Below are positions 22,860-33,792 of a DNA stretch of 64,000 nt, one piece after another. The stretch comes from Zarea fungicola (lineage: Eukaryota > Ascomycota > Sordariomycetes > Hypocreales > Cordycipitaceae). Numbering within the stretch: the first letter of the stretch is position 1; each line of letters opens with the position of its first letter. The stretch covers positions 23,174 to 87,173 of the forward strand of contig FWCC01000180.1 of NCBI GenBank assembly GCA_900169235.1, in the 5' to 3' direction. Below the pieces are notes generated by a model. It was not told the origin of the DNA, did not search any database, and worked only from the letters and a program-made list of their open reading frames with translations. Made by a program: the position numbers and the translations under genes.

Positions 22860-24455
22860 CTCAGTCTGTCCGGAGTTTTGTCGTCGAGACTGCTTTGTGT
22901 ATCGTCCCGGGCACCAGTAGCATGGCGGTTCGCCGTATTTTCTGAGGGCTGGGCTGTTGCGTTTTTCAAGTTTGCAGGACGTTACAAGATCAAAGAAATG
23001 TTACGAGCTATGCAGCATATCTAACAGTAACTACAAGGCGTGGTCTTTCACAATATGGAGCAATTGGTCATAGAAAGGTCAGTTGTTTGAAGCAAAGGGG
23101 TTTATCGAGCGCTGTGTTCGGCGGTGTCCCCGCTCCCAGGTGGTCTATACTCTGTGTTTACCTGTGAAGCCATAGGATCTATAAGGGGCTGCACTGGCAA
23201 CATTTGAAAACCAAAGTTGTGAGTCATACTGTATTAACGGATAGAACAAACACGCTGACGTACTTCTCCTCCTCTTATCTCAAGTCTGGCTACGGAATCA
23301 CGCTTAACGTCCCATTCCACAATCATCGGGTGAGCTGCGGGACAAGAAGATTTCTGTTTCCATTAATTCCCTACTCCTCAGACTAACACTCACTCCATCT
23401 AGCATACGCAGCCTGGTCAGTAGGTGGAACCAAGGTAGTACCTTGCAGTACGAAAGTAAGTATGAGAATTTGAGATTTCGATACCGTCAATAGTCGCATG
23501 TATTTCATCTGCTGTGGCTATATCCTTGGCTTTACTCTGTTGGATAGTACCTATTCCGAGATTCTTCTCTCAGCTGCGGAATGACTCTCCATTCAATCTC
23601 GTCCAGACTTGATCACCTATACTGTAAAAGCTTTATAGTTCCAAATGTTAGTTTGTGGATAACATAATCCGGCATTATATGACGCAGGTTGCGGTTGATA
23701 TCCGTACTAAACACAAGAAATCCGATACGGATCTAACGTAAGCACTTGGCATAATTTAGGTTAGTAAGGCTGAAAGCTAGTTGTTGTACGTTATCGGAAA
23801 ACTATCAAGGGGTTTGAGATTTCTCGGCCCGCGGAGCTATTGGGCGGCTAACTATGGATAGTCGGTCCTTGAATTACTAACCTCGCGCAACTCAAGCCAT
23901 GAACTGATGTTATCTGTTTGTGAACAGACTGTACTGCTCATTAGTAGTAATCTGGGACCACAACTTGACCATGACAGCTTATTCGGTCCATATGGTTGGC
24001 TACCAAGTCAACCGTATCTTAGATTGCGAGACTACGAGGTAAACTTGGATCAGCTGAGTGTCAGGCATGTAATCAAAACACCATTTACCGGGGCAATTTG
24101 CACTTATTTGCTCAATTTATGGAGTTGATGAGCACTGTACTCTATTTTCACTATGAATGAGGCCCTATTCGCCCGACTGCTTAGGAGATTAATAATCTAT
24201 AAAGTAGTACTGAACCCACTGCCCTCGTATTTCTTCAATCATAATAGATAAGTCATATTACTTATGCTTCATTGAACAAGGATTAACCGTTTTGCCCTAT
24301 CTCTTACTCTTTTGGCAGCAATCGCGTCGCTATTCTCAAGTATAAATGCACCATCCATCCGCGGCTTTTCGACATGCCCATCACACTTCAGCAACTCATA
24401 TCCGATCCCTCCAGATCTTAACACACTACAGTTCCAAAAGGAAATACAATCGAAA
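22860..24455. other. Intergenic spacer
   Basis: About 1.6 kb with only short frames and no domains. A TATA element for the downstream secreted-protein gene is listed separately. No repeats of note. Confidence 0.5.
24341..24347 (+). promoter_or_regulatory. TATA box of the cysteine-rich secreted-protein gene
   Basis: TATAAAT lies about 110 nt before the ATG at 24456, a usual distance for filamentous fungi, and is followed by C/A-rich sequence (CACCATCCATCC) typical of a transcription start region. Confidence 0.45.
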
Positions 24456-24770
24456 ATGCGTCATTCGCTCGTTGCCGTGGCTTTGGTGGCTATTGCCCCC
24501 TTGACTGCTCTCGCAGGTGGCCCTGCCTTTGTTCGATCCGACAAAGCAGAAAAACAGGCACTTAAAACAAGAGAGGCGCTTGATTCTTGCAACCCCGGTG
24601 GCTGCCATAAATGTGCTGTCCAGTGCACGCTTGGCTGCATTGACCCAATGAACAAAGCTCCTTGCGTGTCTACTTGCCGTCGGTCTAGTCATTCCTATAA
24701 GAGGATATCGTTGCTAATGTTCTGTATAGATATCAACTGTGCCGAGAGATACAGCTGCAGACTTTGCTAA
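24456..24770 (+). CDS. Cysteine-rich small secreted protein, effector-like
   Basis: Two exons, 24456-24678 and 24730-24770, encode 87 aa. Residues 1-20 (MRHSLVAVALVAIAPLTALA) are a clear signal peptide, and a ~23-residue pro-like segment rich in Lys/Ala follows. The last 44 residues contain ten cysteines with spacing C-4-C-2-C-3-C-3-C-8-C-3-C-3-C-5-C-2-C, compatible with five disulfides. The 51-nt intron has the branch site GCTAAT and acceptor TATAG. Its GTCGGT donor is weak. The intron is a multiple of three with no stop, so retention would add 17 residues without breaking the frame. I do not recognise the family. The size, export signal and Cys content fit secreted antimicrobial or host-interaction proteins. 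Confidence 0.62.
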   Translation: MRHSLVAVALVAIAPLTALAGGPAFVRSDKAEKQALKTREALDSCNPGGCHKCAVQCTLGCIDPMNKAPCVSTCRRSSHSYKRISLLMFCIDINCAERYSCRLC

Positions 24771-25426
24771 TCGACTAAACGAGACAACGGAAACAGTCGA
24801 TAGGAATCCACTAGCACTTGTGCCGGTATAGATTGCGGCAGGCTGTTTCGTTATATAGCCAATTACTGTAAATGAGCATACTTTGGCTGCGGGATCCGCA
24901 TGGCGACACTAAATCTTCTAGAAAAATGACAAAAGGGACTCTAGATTAGTTGAAAGTTGTTTATAATGTAGTAGCTAATAGATGACATCATTCACGAATG
25001 TGTTACGGCGTCTCGTGAAGAGCAAGTAGAATGATGCTAAATCTCTTTGCCGTCATCATGTATTTTTGTCTAGAATAAAACTACATTTCTTACAGGGATA
25101 AAAAGGGAAATTCCAGCAATGTACGCCTGCTTTGTTTTACCCGCAACTCCAGCCCGGATCCAAACAAAACACCCCCAGCCAGATAAAAGTGATGCAGTGC
25201 CCTTGAAGGGCTTTGGATAAGTCTACTGCAAGTAATGAAATCATCTTCAGGGCTTCCGTACACACCTCGCCTCTCACTCGCATAAATGCTGCGCTAATAA
25301 ACAATGTATGTCTACCCTCATCGCACTTCCAAATGCTGCACCGCTTTCCCCCATTTCTCCTGATCCGATCTAGCGACATGTTAGTCCCAAATTTAAGGTT
25401 CACGGTGTCAAAGGTATAGAATTGTC
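24771..25426. other. Intergenic, 3' of two convergent genes
   Basis: About 650 nt between the secreted-protein stop and the golgin stop. No features recognised. Confidence 0.5.
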
Positions 25427-28400
25427 TTACTTGTCAAACTTCAACAGCTTGCCTAGAACAGGCACAAGCTGCGCACGCAGGCGCGCATCCTTCTGCTCCA
25501 GAAACTGCAAAAGAATCGTCTTGAGATACACCGTATCAGCCGGCACCCCAGCGTTCCCATTGATCGATCCGCTCCGGTTCGAGTCAATCGACGTCCGGCT
25601 CGGCGTCCCCACGAGCTTCGACTGCGCCGCCTTGAGGTCCTTTGCAATCTTCTCGTAGCGCTGCCGCGAGTCGTCGAGCATCCGTCGCAGATCCGCCCGC
25701 TGCTTCTCGCCATCGCGCACCTGGCTCTCCGAGGCATCCAGGGCCGCTCGCAGCTGCGACGCCGTCGTGCGCATTTCCTCGGCCTCGGCCGACGCGCGCT
25801 CCTCAATCGCCTCGAGCTCGTCCCTGCGGCGTCGCCACTCCTTGGACTTTTCGTCGAGGTCGTCGCGCTCCTGCGTCATGTTCTTGACCTCGCGCTCCAG
25901 CTCGCGCACCTTTTGCCGGAGCTCCTCTGTCTCGCGCGCCTTTTTCCGCGCCAGCGTGCTCGACTCGTCCTCGATGCGCTCGCGCTCCTCCACCGCCGCC
26001 TCCATGCGCGTCCGCATCTCCCGCACTTTGCCGTCGGCGCGCTCGTCCACGTCGGCGAGCATGCGCCGCATCGACTCCCCCTCGCGCGTGCGCTCCTGCA
26101 GCAGCTTCTGCACCTCGGCGAGCTCCTCCTCGACGGCCTCGGCCTGCGACTTGGACTCCTTGAGCTGCACCGACATCTCCGTCGTCTGGTCGCGCATGCT
26201 GCTCAGCAGCGCCTGCGCGTTGGTGTACTGCTGCGCCTTGAAGTCGGCCTCCTCGTGCGCCGCCGTCGCCTCGCGCCGGAGCTTGTGCATCTGCTCCTCG
26301 AGCTCCTTGACGCGCGGCCGGAGCTTGCCCGCCTCGTCCTGGAGCCTCTGCAGCTCGGCCTCGGCCTTTTCATACTTGGCGCTGAGCTCGACCTTGCTGG
26401 CCTCGGCCCGGCGCAGGTCGCGGCCAGATACCCGCTGTGCCTCTTCGAGCTTCTGCTTGCTGCTGCCCTCCTGGCTGAGCTTGTCCTTGAGGTTCTTAAT
26501 CTCGGTGGCACGGTCAGTGGCGAGCTGCTGCACCGTGGCAATCTCCTTCTTCAGCTCCTTTTCCTTCTTTTCCATCTCCCTCAGCTCCTTGGTTCTGGTG
26601 GCCAGCTCCTCCTTTGTCGTCTTGAGTGTGGCAGATTCTTGTCGCAGGCTCTTGAGCTCAGGCTGAGCCTTTTGCAGCACCTCCTTGAGTTCACTCAGAT
26701 CCTTGAATCGTGTCTGAGCAAGTTGCTGCGCGGCACCAAGATCTGATTGCAGGGTGGTAAACTTTTCCTGCAGACCATCGTGTTCCTTTTGTAGGGCGTC
26801 CAATTCGCCTCGGACCTTTTCACTTTCTTTGGAGCTGGACGCAGAAGACGTAAGCTTGCCCTCGACTTCTTCAATCTTTGCCTTGAGCTCCTTCTTCTCT
26901 TGCTCGAGATTCTTCAACTTCTCCTTGTCCTCGACGTGGTTTTCGCCAACGTCCACCAAGTTCTCTCGCAGGGTCTCAATCTCTTCCCTCAAGTCTTCCT
27001 CGGTCTTGCGCTTTTTGGACAGTCGCTCGATTTCGGCATCCTTTTGCTTAATCTCGTCCTTGAGCTGGGCAATCTCGGCCTGTAGCGCCGCAACATCAGC
27101 GCCAGTTTCACTCTTGATGGGCTCGCTAGCCTTGCTGTCTGCATCATCGTCCACTGCGGCTTGGCCCGAAGCGCCCGCTCCGCCCTTGCCCTTCTTCTTT
27201 TTGTTCTTCTTCTTGGAGCTGGTCGACGCGGCCGTCGTCGAGGCTGGGACAGGAGCTGGCTCTGGGGCTGCGGCTGGCGCTTCAGCAGGCTTCTTCGCCA
27301 GCGTCTTCGTCAGTTCATCAATCTTGGTCTGCTTTTCGGATTTCTCGTTGCTCAGCTTCTCGACCTGAGACTTGAGCTCAGTGATCAAGTTCTTGGAAAC
27401 AGTTGTGGCATTCTTGGATTTGGTAAGCTCCGTATCCAGGTCCTTGGCACGCTTTTCAGCTGCTGCCAGCGATGCCTGCGCATCCGTGTCCTTGCTTGCC
27501 GAATCCTGCAGCTCCTTGAGCGCTGTCTCTGTCGTCTTTAACTTTGTAGTAAGTTGCTCGACTTCTTTGACTCGGGAGTCAAGGTCCGTTCTCAAGCTCT
27601 GCACATCCTTGGCTCCGTCCCGGGACTCGGTAAGATCTTCTGTGGCCTTTTCAAGGCTGGCCGCGAGACCAGCGCTATTTTCCCTGGCAGCAGATAGCTC
27701 GCGCTGAAGTTCTGAGATCTCGGATTTGAGCTTCTCAATTTCTTCAGTCTTGGCCTCCACGTCAGCCTGTAGCTGAGGGATTTCATCCTCGTACGAGAAG
27801 AAGTCGCCGTCGCCCTCTTTCTTGCTTGGCGCATCCGCCTCCTTCTCTAGTGCCTTTTTGCTGTCGGCCTGTAGATCTTCCAGTTCCTTCTTGACTTTGC
27901 TCAGCGATTCTTCGGCTGCGGCATGCTTCTTTTTAATTTCTTCCTTTTCTGCAGAAACTCGTTTTAGCTCGTCCATGACCATGTCGCCGCGGACATTCAA
28001 TTGGCCAAGGTACTCGATCATGGCATCGGGATCGCTGATGGACGTAAGGGGAGTGTGTTCGCGCAGTGCCTTTTCAAACGGCTCGATCGATGTCGCACGC
28101 TTGTGCGCTACGCGGTACGAGCGCAAAAGTTCTGTCTCCATTAGCCAAGGGCATACACGCTGACCACGTTGGAGCTTACCTGGATACGTGGCCTCGAGCT
28201 TGTCAAGTTTGCGCAGACGCTGCCTAATCTCTGGTGGCAGCTCTGCCGAGCTTGGCTTGGATTCGGAGTTGGTGTTTGAGTTGGCAGCGTCCTTTTCCAT
28301 GTCTGCGCTCTTCGTCTTGGGCTCGGTGCCATTGCCGCCCTGGTCGGTCGCATTTGCCTTGTATGGAGGGGGCGTGTCCTTCTCGGGAACCGGTGGTTTG

Positions 28401-28712
28401 GGCGTACCTGAGCGGCTCTGTTCATCACTATCGTCAATGACGAATGCAGCCTCAAAGACAGCGGGGTCAGGGTTAGGAGGCGTTTCTATTCCGTCGGTGC
28501 TGCCGTTCTTCTGTCGCGGGCGTCGTGACGAGCCGACTCCCTGCTTGGAGGAGGTGGAAGCAGACCGGGACATGGGCGCATCATCGCCTTTTTGTCTTGC
28601 CTGCTCTTCCGCGATGGTGCGGTCGATGGCGCCTCGTATTCTCTGTCTCCAGTTAGCCGCGGACAGTTCTCTCAACAGGGTGGTAAGGCGTCGCAGAGCG
28701 TACAGAGAACAT
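25427..28712 (-). CDS. GRIP-domain golgin (Imh1-like coiled-coil protein)
   Basis: Trans-Golgi tether of 1058 aa. I join three exons: 28712-28704 (only ATG TTC TCT), 28642-28180 and 28131-25427. Splicing gives the expected amino end MFSRIRGAIDRTIAEEQARQ. Removing the 48-nt intron 28179-28132 restores YPELLRSYRVAHKRATSIEP, the conserved golgin block. Residues ~60-150 are disordered with Pro-rich patches. About 200-1000 form nearly continuous coiled coil, broken by an Ala/Pro linker and a Lys-rich KKKNKKKKGKG patch. The C-terminus (DTVYLKTILLQFLEQKD ... PVLGKLLKFD) is the GRIP domain, whose conserved Tyr binds Arl1-GTP at the trans-Golgi. A single unspliced frame to 28747 is also open, but reads a non-conserved start. 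Confidence 0.9.
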
Positions 28713-30168
28713 GGTGTCTGGTGAACCGAGAGGGGGCTATGAAGCAATGTCGCGCATGACCGCCGTATTGAACTGCTGGGTTACAGATACACTCGCGCTG
28801 GTGTCGCTCTGTAATTGGCGGGTGGTGAGAATGCAACTGCGAATATTTAATTGTATGCGATGGGGATGCTGAGCAGCCCATTTAGCTCCTGGCCAGGCTG
28901 TCGTCACTGGCTATGAACTGTGGCTGATGGCTAGTGAGTTGTATGTGGCTGTGCAACCCTGTCTAGGGTAGCAAGGTGATTCGCTAGAGACGTAGACGTG
29001 GGAAGAACAGTCCGGTTAAAAAATGCTGCAAAGATGGACAGCTTTATATTTACTAGAAGTTGCTCAAAAAGAATACTTCCATCCATTCCGAAAAGATGGT
29101 ATTTAACTGCCTCGTGAGGGCATTGGTGCAAACATTGTTGTCAGAGGCGTGTCACTGTTAGAGTACAGCTTTTGCAATAGAAATATGATGCAAAGGGAAT
29201 AAAAGAAAATGTGAAAAATACGTAAAATAAGGGCAATAACATCTTGTTATTAAAACATATTTTTGACAGGAGTGGAAATAGAATATCCTCGGGACAGGTT
29301 TGTCCCATTAACACCGAGCACAATCAGCCTAGAACAATCATTGCACTCAACGGCCGGCTTCCGTCAGCTGCTTTCCTGGATCCAAAGACTGCGCTGCTGG
29401 CAAGTTTGGATTTAAAACTTGACGTGTTGAGATTCCCCCATTTTCTCCTAGAGAAAATATGGCCCCTTGAGTTGCCGGGCGCTGATCGAGCTTGGCTGGG
29501 TACCAGAAGTCGGGAAGACTTGCCAACTCCATCTGGCTTCCCAGCTGCGAAAGGTGCCAAAATTGAGTAGTAATTAAGAAATCCGCCAGGCGGCCGTCTT
29601 GGAATCCGCAGATTTACTTTAATGCGGCGAAAGACAACTATAATGCCCACTGAGGTGTTTATGATCGTCTTTGAGGTAGGCACATTCGATACAGGGTTTT
29701 CCTAATATGCGTCGATAATCTATCCATTCCAAGAGCAGCGATTCGATGCACCGCTACCAATTATTATATAGCACTGCTAGCAGGGCATGACACTGGAATT
29801 TCACCAATCAGGAGTGATACCGCTGAAAGCTTATTGTGGATTGCACTAGGTATAAGCGATCCATTGACAACATCTCACACAGGAGTCAAAGCATTATTAT
29901 AGTACGGCGCAGTGGAGCGAGCAACCAACCAACCAAGTACAACGGCGTTGTCGGCCTGCTGACATCTGATGAATAGTAAACAATTGCTCATCTCTTTACA
30001 GCAAAGCCGATTCTTATGTCATGTATATATATAGTTCTGTTCCAATTGCCAGAAATAGGCTCTTGCATTGATATCAATAACATCTCACGAATATAATCAT
30101 TCTTTCGTCACCTGCTCTGTCACATATACTGCTTACACAGCACAGTTTGCGCACCCATCACACTCATC
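28713..30168. other. Divergent promoter region between golgin and M20 hydrolase
   Basis: About 1.45 kb without a credible gene. A run of alternating TA (TATATATATAG) lies about 140 nt before the M20 start and may serve as its TATA element. Confidence 0.5.
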
Positions 30169-31527
30169 ATGACGGCAACACTTAGTAAGTGTATAAATAC
30201 TATTTTGCATATAATAACTTTTCTCACAATTCTTGAAGATGACACCAGTGTCCCTGGCGACGCAGTAGCTAGAGACCGGGCCATTATTCAAAAGCATCGA
30301 CCAGACATGCTCTACTTTCGCGATGTATATCGCCAAGTGCACGAAATGCCCGAGCTATCAGGCATGGAGAAGGAAACCGCACAGCTTGCCGCAGATTTCT
30401 TGCGCAATCTAGACGTCTTCCAAGTTCACACCGGCATTGGCGGCCACGGGGTAGTTGGGGTCTTTGTCAATGGAGATGGCCCGAAGCTGCTTTTACGCGC
30501 CGACATGGATGCCCTGCCACTGAAAGAGGAAACTGGCCTGCCCTACGCCAGTAAAAGGGTAATGAAGGATCGATTTGGGCTGGAAAAGCCCGTCATGCAC
30601 GCATGTGGCCACGACACCCACGTCGCGAGCCTCATGGCGGTGGCAAAGCTTCTGGTGGACGCTCGAAGCCACTGGCAGGGAACACTCATCTGCCTCTTTC
30701 AGCCAGCCGAAGAGCATCTAAATGGTGCCCAGGCCATGGTTGACGACGGCCTCTACGATACTGGCCGTGTGCCACGCCCCGACGTGGTTTTGGCGCAACA
30801 TGTCGATAATGACCCGTGCGGTAGGATCACCATGAAGAGCGGACTGGCCTTGACAGCCAGCAGCTCCTTGGCCATTCGCATTTTTGGCCGTGGTGGACAT
30901 GGATCATCACCCCAGGACTGTATTGATCCGATTGTCATTGGTTGTTCAATTGTGACGAAGCTGCAGACCATTGTCAGTCGGGAGATTGATCCCAATCAGC
31001 TGGCCGTCGTGACCTGCGGGAGCATCCGCGCTGGCGACGCGCCAAATATCATACCTGAGTATTTGGACCTTTCACTTAATATTCGAAGCTTGAGTCCAAC
31101 AGTGCACATCAGAATCCTAGACGCGATTAAGCGGATCGTCGAGGGCGAGTGCAGGACAGCAGGCTGCAGCCGTCTACCTACCATCACAACACTGCAGTCG
31201 AGTCCAGCAACCATCAATGATGATGTGACTGTTAATAGACTGAAAAGCTCGTTTTCATCATATTTTGGCTCGAACTTTATGGAAATGGACATAGTAACCG
31301 CAAGCGAAGACGTCTCGATCCTGGCAACAGCTGTTGGAGCTCCAGTGGTGATGTGGTTCTTTGGCGGAGGTGATCCTGTGCAATGGCAGGAGGCCGAGTC
31401 AAAAGGGAAACTGCAAGAGCTTCCGCATAACCACTCGGACATGTTTGCACCTGTAATTGAATGTTTAGATGTAGCGGTGGACGCCATGGCCATAGCAGCA
31501 CTTTCACTCTTCGAGCCCAGAAGCTGA
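30169..31527 (+). CDS. M20-family metallo-amidohydrolase (N-acyl amino acid / hippurate hydrolase type)
   Basis: Two exons, 30169-30184 and 30239-31527, encode 434 aa. The 54-nt intron has a perfect GTAAGT donor and its removal deletes a spurious hydrophobic stretch. The zinc centre is recognisable: LLLRADMDALP (residues ~89-99), HACGHDTHVASL (126-137), QPAEE (160-164, catalytic Glu), and HNHSD near the C-terminus. A lid (dimerisation) domain begins about residue 220 with IRIFGRGGHGSSP. Members cleave the amide bond of N-acyl amino acids, indole-acetyl-amino acids or hippurate in the cytosol, and no signal peptide is seen. It is followed in the same direction by an alpha/beta hydrolase and an aminopeptidase, suggesting a shared amide or peptide catabolic role (inference). 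Confidence 0.9.
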   Translation: MTATLSKCINTILHIITFLTILEDDTSVPGDAVARDRAIIQKHRPDMLYFRDVYRQVHEMPELSGMEKETAQLAADFLRNLDVFQVHTGIGGHGVVGVFVNGDGPKLLLRADMDALPLKEETGLPYASKRVMKDRFGLEKPVMHACGHDTHVASLMAVAKLLVDARSHWQGTLICLFQPAEEHLNGAQAMVDDGLYDTGRVPRPDVVLAQHVDNDPCGRITMKSGLALTASSSLAIRIFGRGGHGSSPQDCIDPIVIGCSIVTKLQTIVSREIDPNQLAVVTCGSIRAGDAPNIIPEYLDLSLNIRSLSPTVHIRILDAIKRIVEGECRTAGCSRLPTITTLQSSPATINDDVTVNRLKSSFSSYFGSNFMEMDIVTASEDVSILATAVGAPVVMWFFGGGDPVQWQEAESKGKLQELPHNHSDMFAPVIECLDVAVDAMAIAALSLFEPRS

Positions 31528-32399
31528 AGCGCCCGGGGGCTAAGGCAGAGGTGATGCGCACGACAGCGTCGCAGCTACTATTTCTACAATTTCTTCTCAT
31601 CTAGAGTATGGCCTTTATGCCTCCAGGTCTTCACAATTGTATCTAAATCAACTATTGACACAATGTAGCAATTCCTTGAATATATGCTGCTCCCAGTGAA
31701 CTTGGACTTCTAGAGCTGCCAAATAATCTCTGGTTAACTGCTCATGTCCAGTAGTTTCGAGATTTGCAAACACTTAGAAACAGCTTGGGGTACCTAAAAT
31801 GCATTGCTCTCCAAACTGTCCTCCGATTAGGGTGTCAGAGGTCCAAAACCAACAGCAGGAGGAGTCTCCTCCCCCAGACCGTTATCATACACTCCAAAGT
31901 ACCAGACACCAGATCACTCCACCGAATTATTGTTATTAGACAAAGTAAAAAAATAAAACGGGGCATGCAGATTCGCTTCACAAAAGCAATGAATGACCGA
32001 ATTACAAAAACACACAAAATCCGTTCCAACAGCCCGATGCTGTGGGGAACCGGTGCCGACGCCGTCGCATTTGATTGGCGGCGTTGCTGTTGGCTCTTCA
32101 AATAGCGGTATTGAATCTTGCCCACACATGAACTAGTTTAAAGAGTAAAGAAAGTATGCTCCCCGCTGGAGTATTGTCCATATTGCGGCCGTGTGCTTAC
32201 TAAATTGGTCTCATTACAACGACGCCAATCGCAGACCAAGCCAAGCCAAACATTCTGGCATAACGTGAGTGTTAGCAGCAACTCGGGGGAGCCTGTGCAT
32301 TAATCTGTTTTTTAAGTTTGGTCAAGACGCCACCGTCGAGAGCCGAAAATAGTACTACAGCACAACCGCTCAAGCAGCAACTGCACTTTATCAGCCAAT
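31528..32399. other. Intergenic spacer between hydrolase genes
   Basis: About 870 nt. Short open frames on both strands at 31.76-32.13 kb overlap one another and show no domain, so no gene is called. Confidence 0.5.
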
Positions 32400-33374
32400 A
32401 TGCAACAAAATCCATGGGAAAAGGAGCAGACCAAATCTGGTCTCGTTACCATTGGCAGTCATCGACTATGGCTGAGTGCAACAGGGCCTCCCCGAGCCCA
32501 GAACGAGCCAGCGGTGATCATTATGACAGGCCTTACAAGCAGCATACTGGAATGGTCCGCGACGATCCGCCAGCTAAGTCGATTCGTACGCACAGTCTGT
32601 TACGAACGATCGGGATATGGCGCTAGCGACAATGCGCCATCGACCAAACAGCCTACTTCAACCGCAATTGCAACAGAGCTGGAGCTTCTCCTCAAGTCGG
32701 CAGATATTAAGCCTCCGTACATAATAATCGCACACTCCTATGCAGGCATCACGTCGCGCGAGTTTGTACATTTGCATCGCGAGAATTTGGATGACATTGC
32801 AGGCATGGTCTTTGTCGATGCAAACACCGAAGAAACGCCAGCGACGTATCCAAACCCAAACGTTTCGGCGATTAGCAACAGCCTTGACACGCTGAGAATC
32901 TGTTATGAAAACTGTCATAAGCTCCACGATACCGAGTGGCAAGCCCTTCTAGACGAGGAATCGACTAGTAAGCACGAGCAAACCGCCCGAGCCGAAGTCA
33001 GTCACTACAAAGACAGCGCGCCTGCTCTCCACGACAAAGGACATCTTCTAGAGGGTCGAGCTCCATTGCTTGGAAGTAGCCCAGTCAGTGTCATTCAAGC
33101 GGACTATGCGCAGGACTTGCAAAAGATTTACGACGCCGGTGTTGGTATTGGAAACGGAACGGAAGCGCAGAGGAGCAGGATGCGCGCCGACATAGCCAAT
33201 GCCAACGCAGAAGAAGCAGAGATGCAGAAACACTTGCTAAGACTATCTACACAGTCAAGGTTTACATTTATTCCCAACTGTGGGCATAGTATCCATATGG
33301 AGAGACCGGATGTAATTATTGAACATGTGCGGTGGATATTGGCACAGCTTGGAGATCCTAAATCTAGCAGCTGA
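32400..33374 (+). CDS. Alpha/beta hydrolase
   Basis: Intronless protein of 324 aa with an alpha/beta-hydrolase fold. An oxyanion-type strand appears as VIIMTGLTSS, followed by RTVCYERSGYGASD (typical of the fold), the nucleophile elbow IIIAHSYAGITS with Ser113, and a catalytic His in FIPNCGHSIHMERPD near residue 295. The acid residue is probably an Asp after the sixth strand, in or near SVIQADYAQDL. Such enzymes hydrolyse esters, lactones or amides. I start at MQQNPWEKEQ, the first ATG of the frame, and no signal peptide is present. It follows the M20 amidohydrolase and precedes the P1 peptidase, all on the same strand. Confidence 0.86.
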   Translation: MQQNPWEKEQTKSGLVTIGSHRLWLSATGPPRAQNEPAVIIMTGLTSSILEWSATIRQLSRFVRTVCYERSGYGASDNAPSTKQPTSTAIATELELLLKSADIKPPYIIIAHSYAGITSREFVHLHRENLDDIAGMVFVDANTEETPATYPNPNVSAISNSLDTLRICYENCHKLHDTEWQALLDEESTSKHEQTARAEVSHYKDSAPALHDKGHLLEGRAPLLGSSPVSVIQADYAQDLQKIYDAGVGIGNGTEAQRSRMRADIANANAEEAEMQKHLLRLSTQSRFTFIPNCGHSIHMERPDVIIEHVRWILAQLGDPKSSS

Positions 33375-33792
33375 GCTAGTTCTTGGTAGAATAATCTATT
33401 CAATGGATAGTGAGAGTACCCTTTTCCGTGACCTTGCTCTGTTATCTAGAATAATGCAACTGCGTCTGCGAGAGCAGTTCGCTCGAGCGGATCTGGAAGT
33501 ACAGATAGAAAAGCAGTTCCTGCGGCAGGAAAATATATCATAAATTCTACTGCGAATTCAGTGTTATGATAGAATGCTATCACCTCCACAGCAAGAGATA
33601 GGCGTAGCGTTCTTCGCCGCCAATCAAGTGCGACGCCGTCCTGTACTGAATTATGGGACAAGCCACTTCTTCTCCTGCAAGGTTTTGAAGAGTAATTGAG
33701 AATGGTATTAGTCACGAGATATATCTAGTTCAGTTTAAAGTACAGGCACCTACATCCTAATCTCATCTACAGAGTTAACAGGTAGAAATCCC
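33375..33792. other. Short intergenic spacer
   Basis: About 420 nt. A 74-codon frame overlapping the alpha/beta hydrolase end (33319-33543) is judged to be chance. No other feature. Confidence 0.5.

Noticed and set aside
25767..26746. Long plus-strand frames opposite the golgin
   Set aside because: They read Ser- or Leu/Arg-rich low-complexity protein, the complement of Glu/Lys-rich coiled-coil codons.
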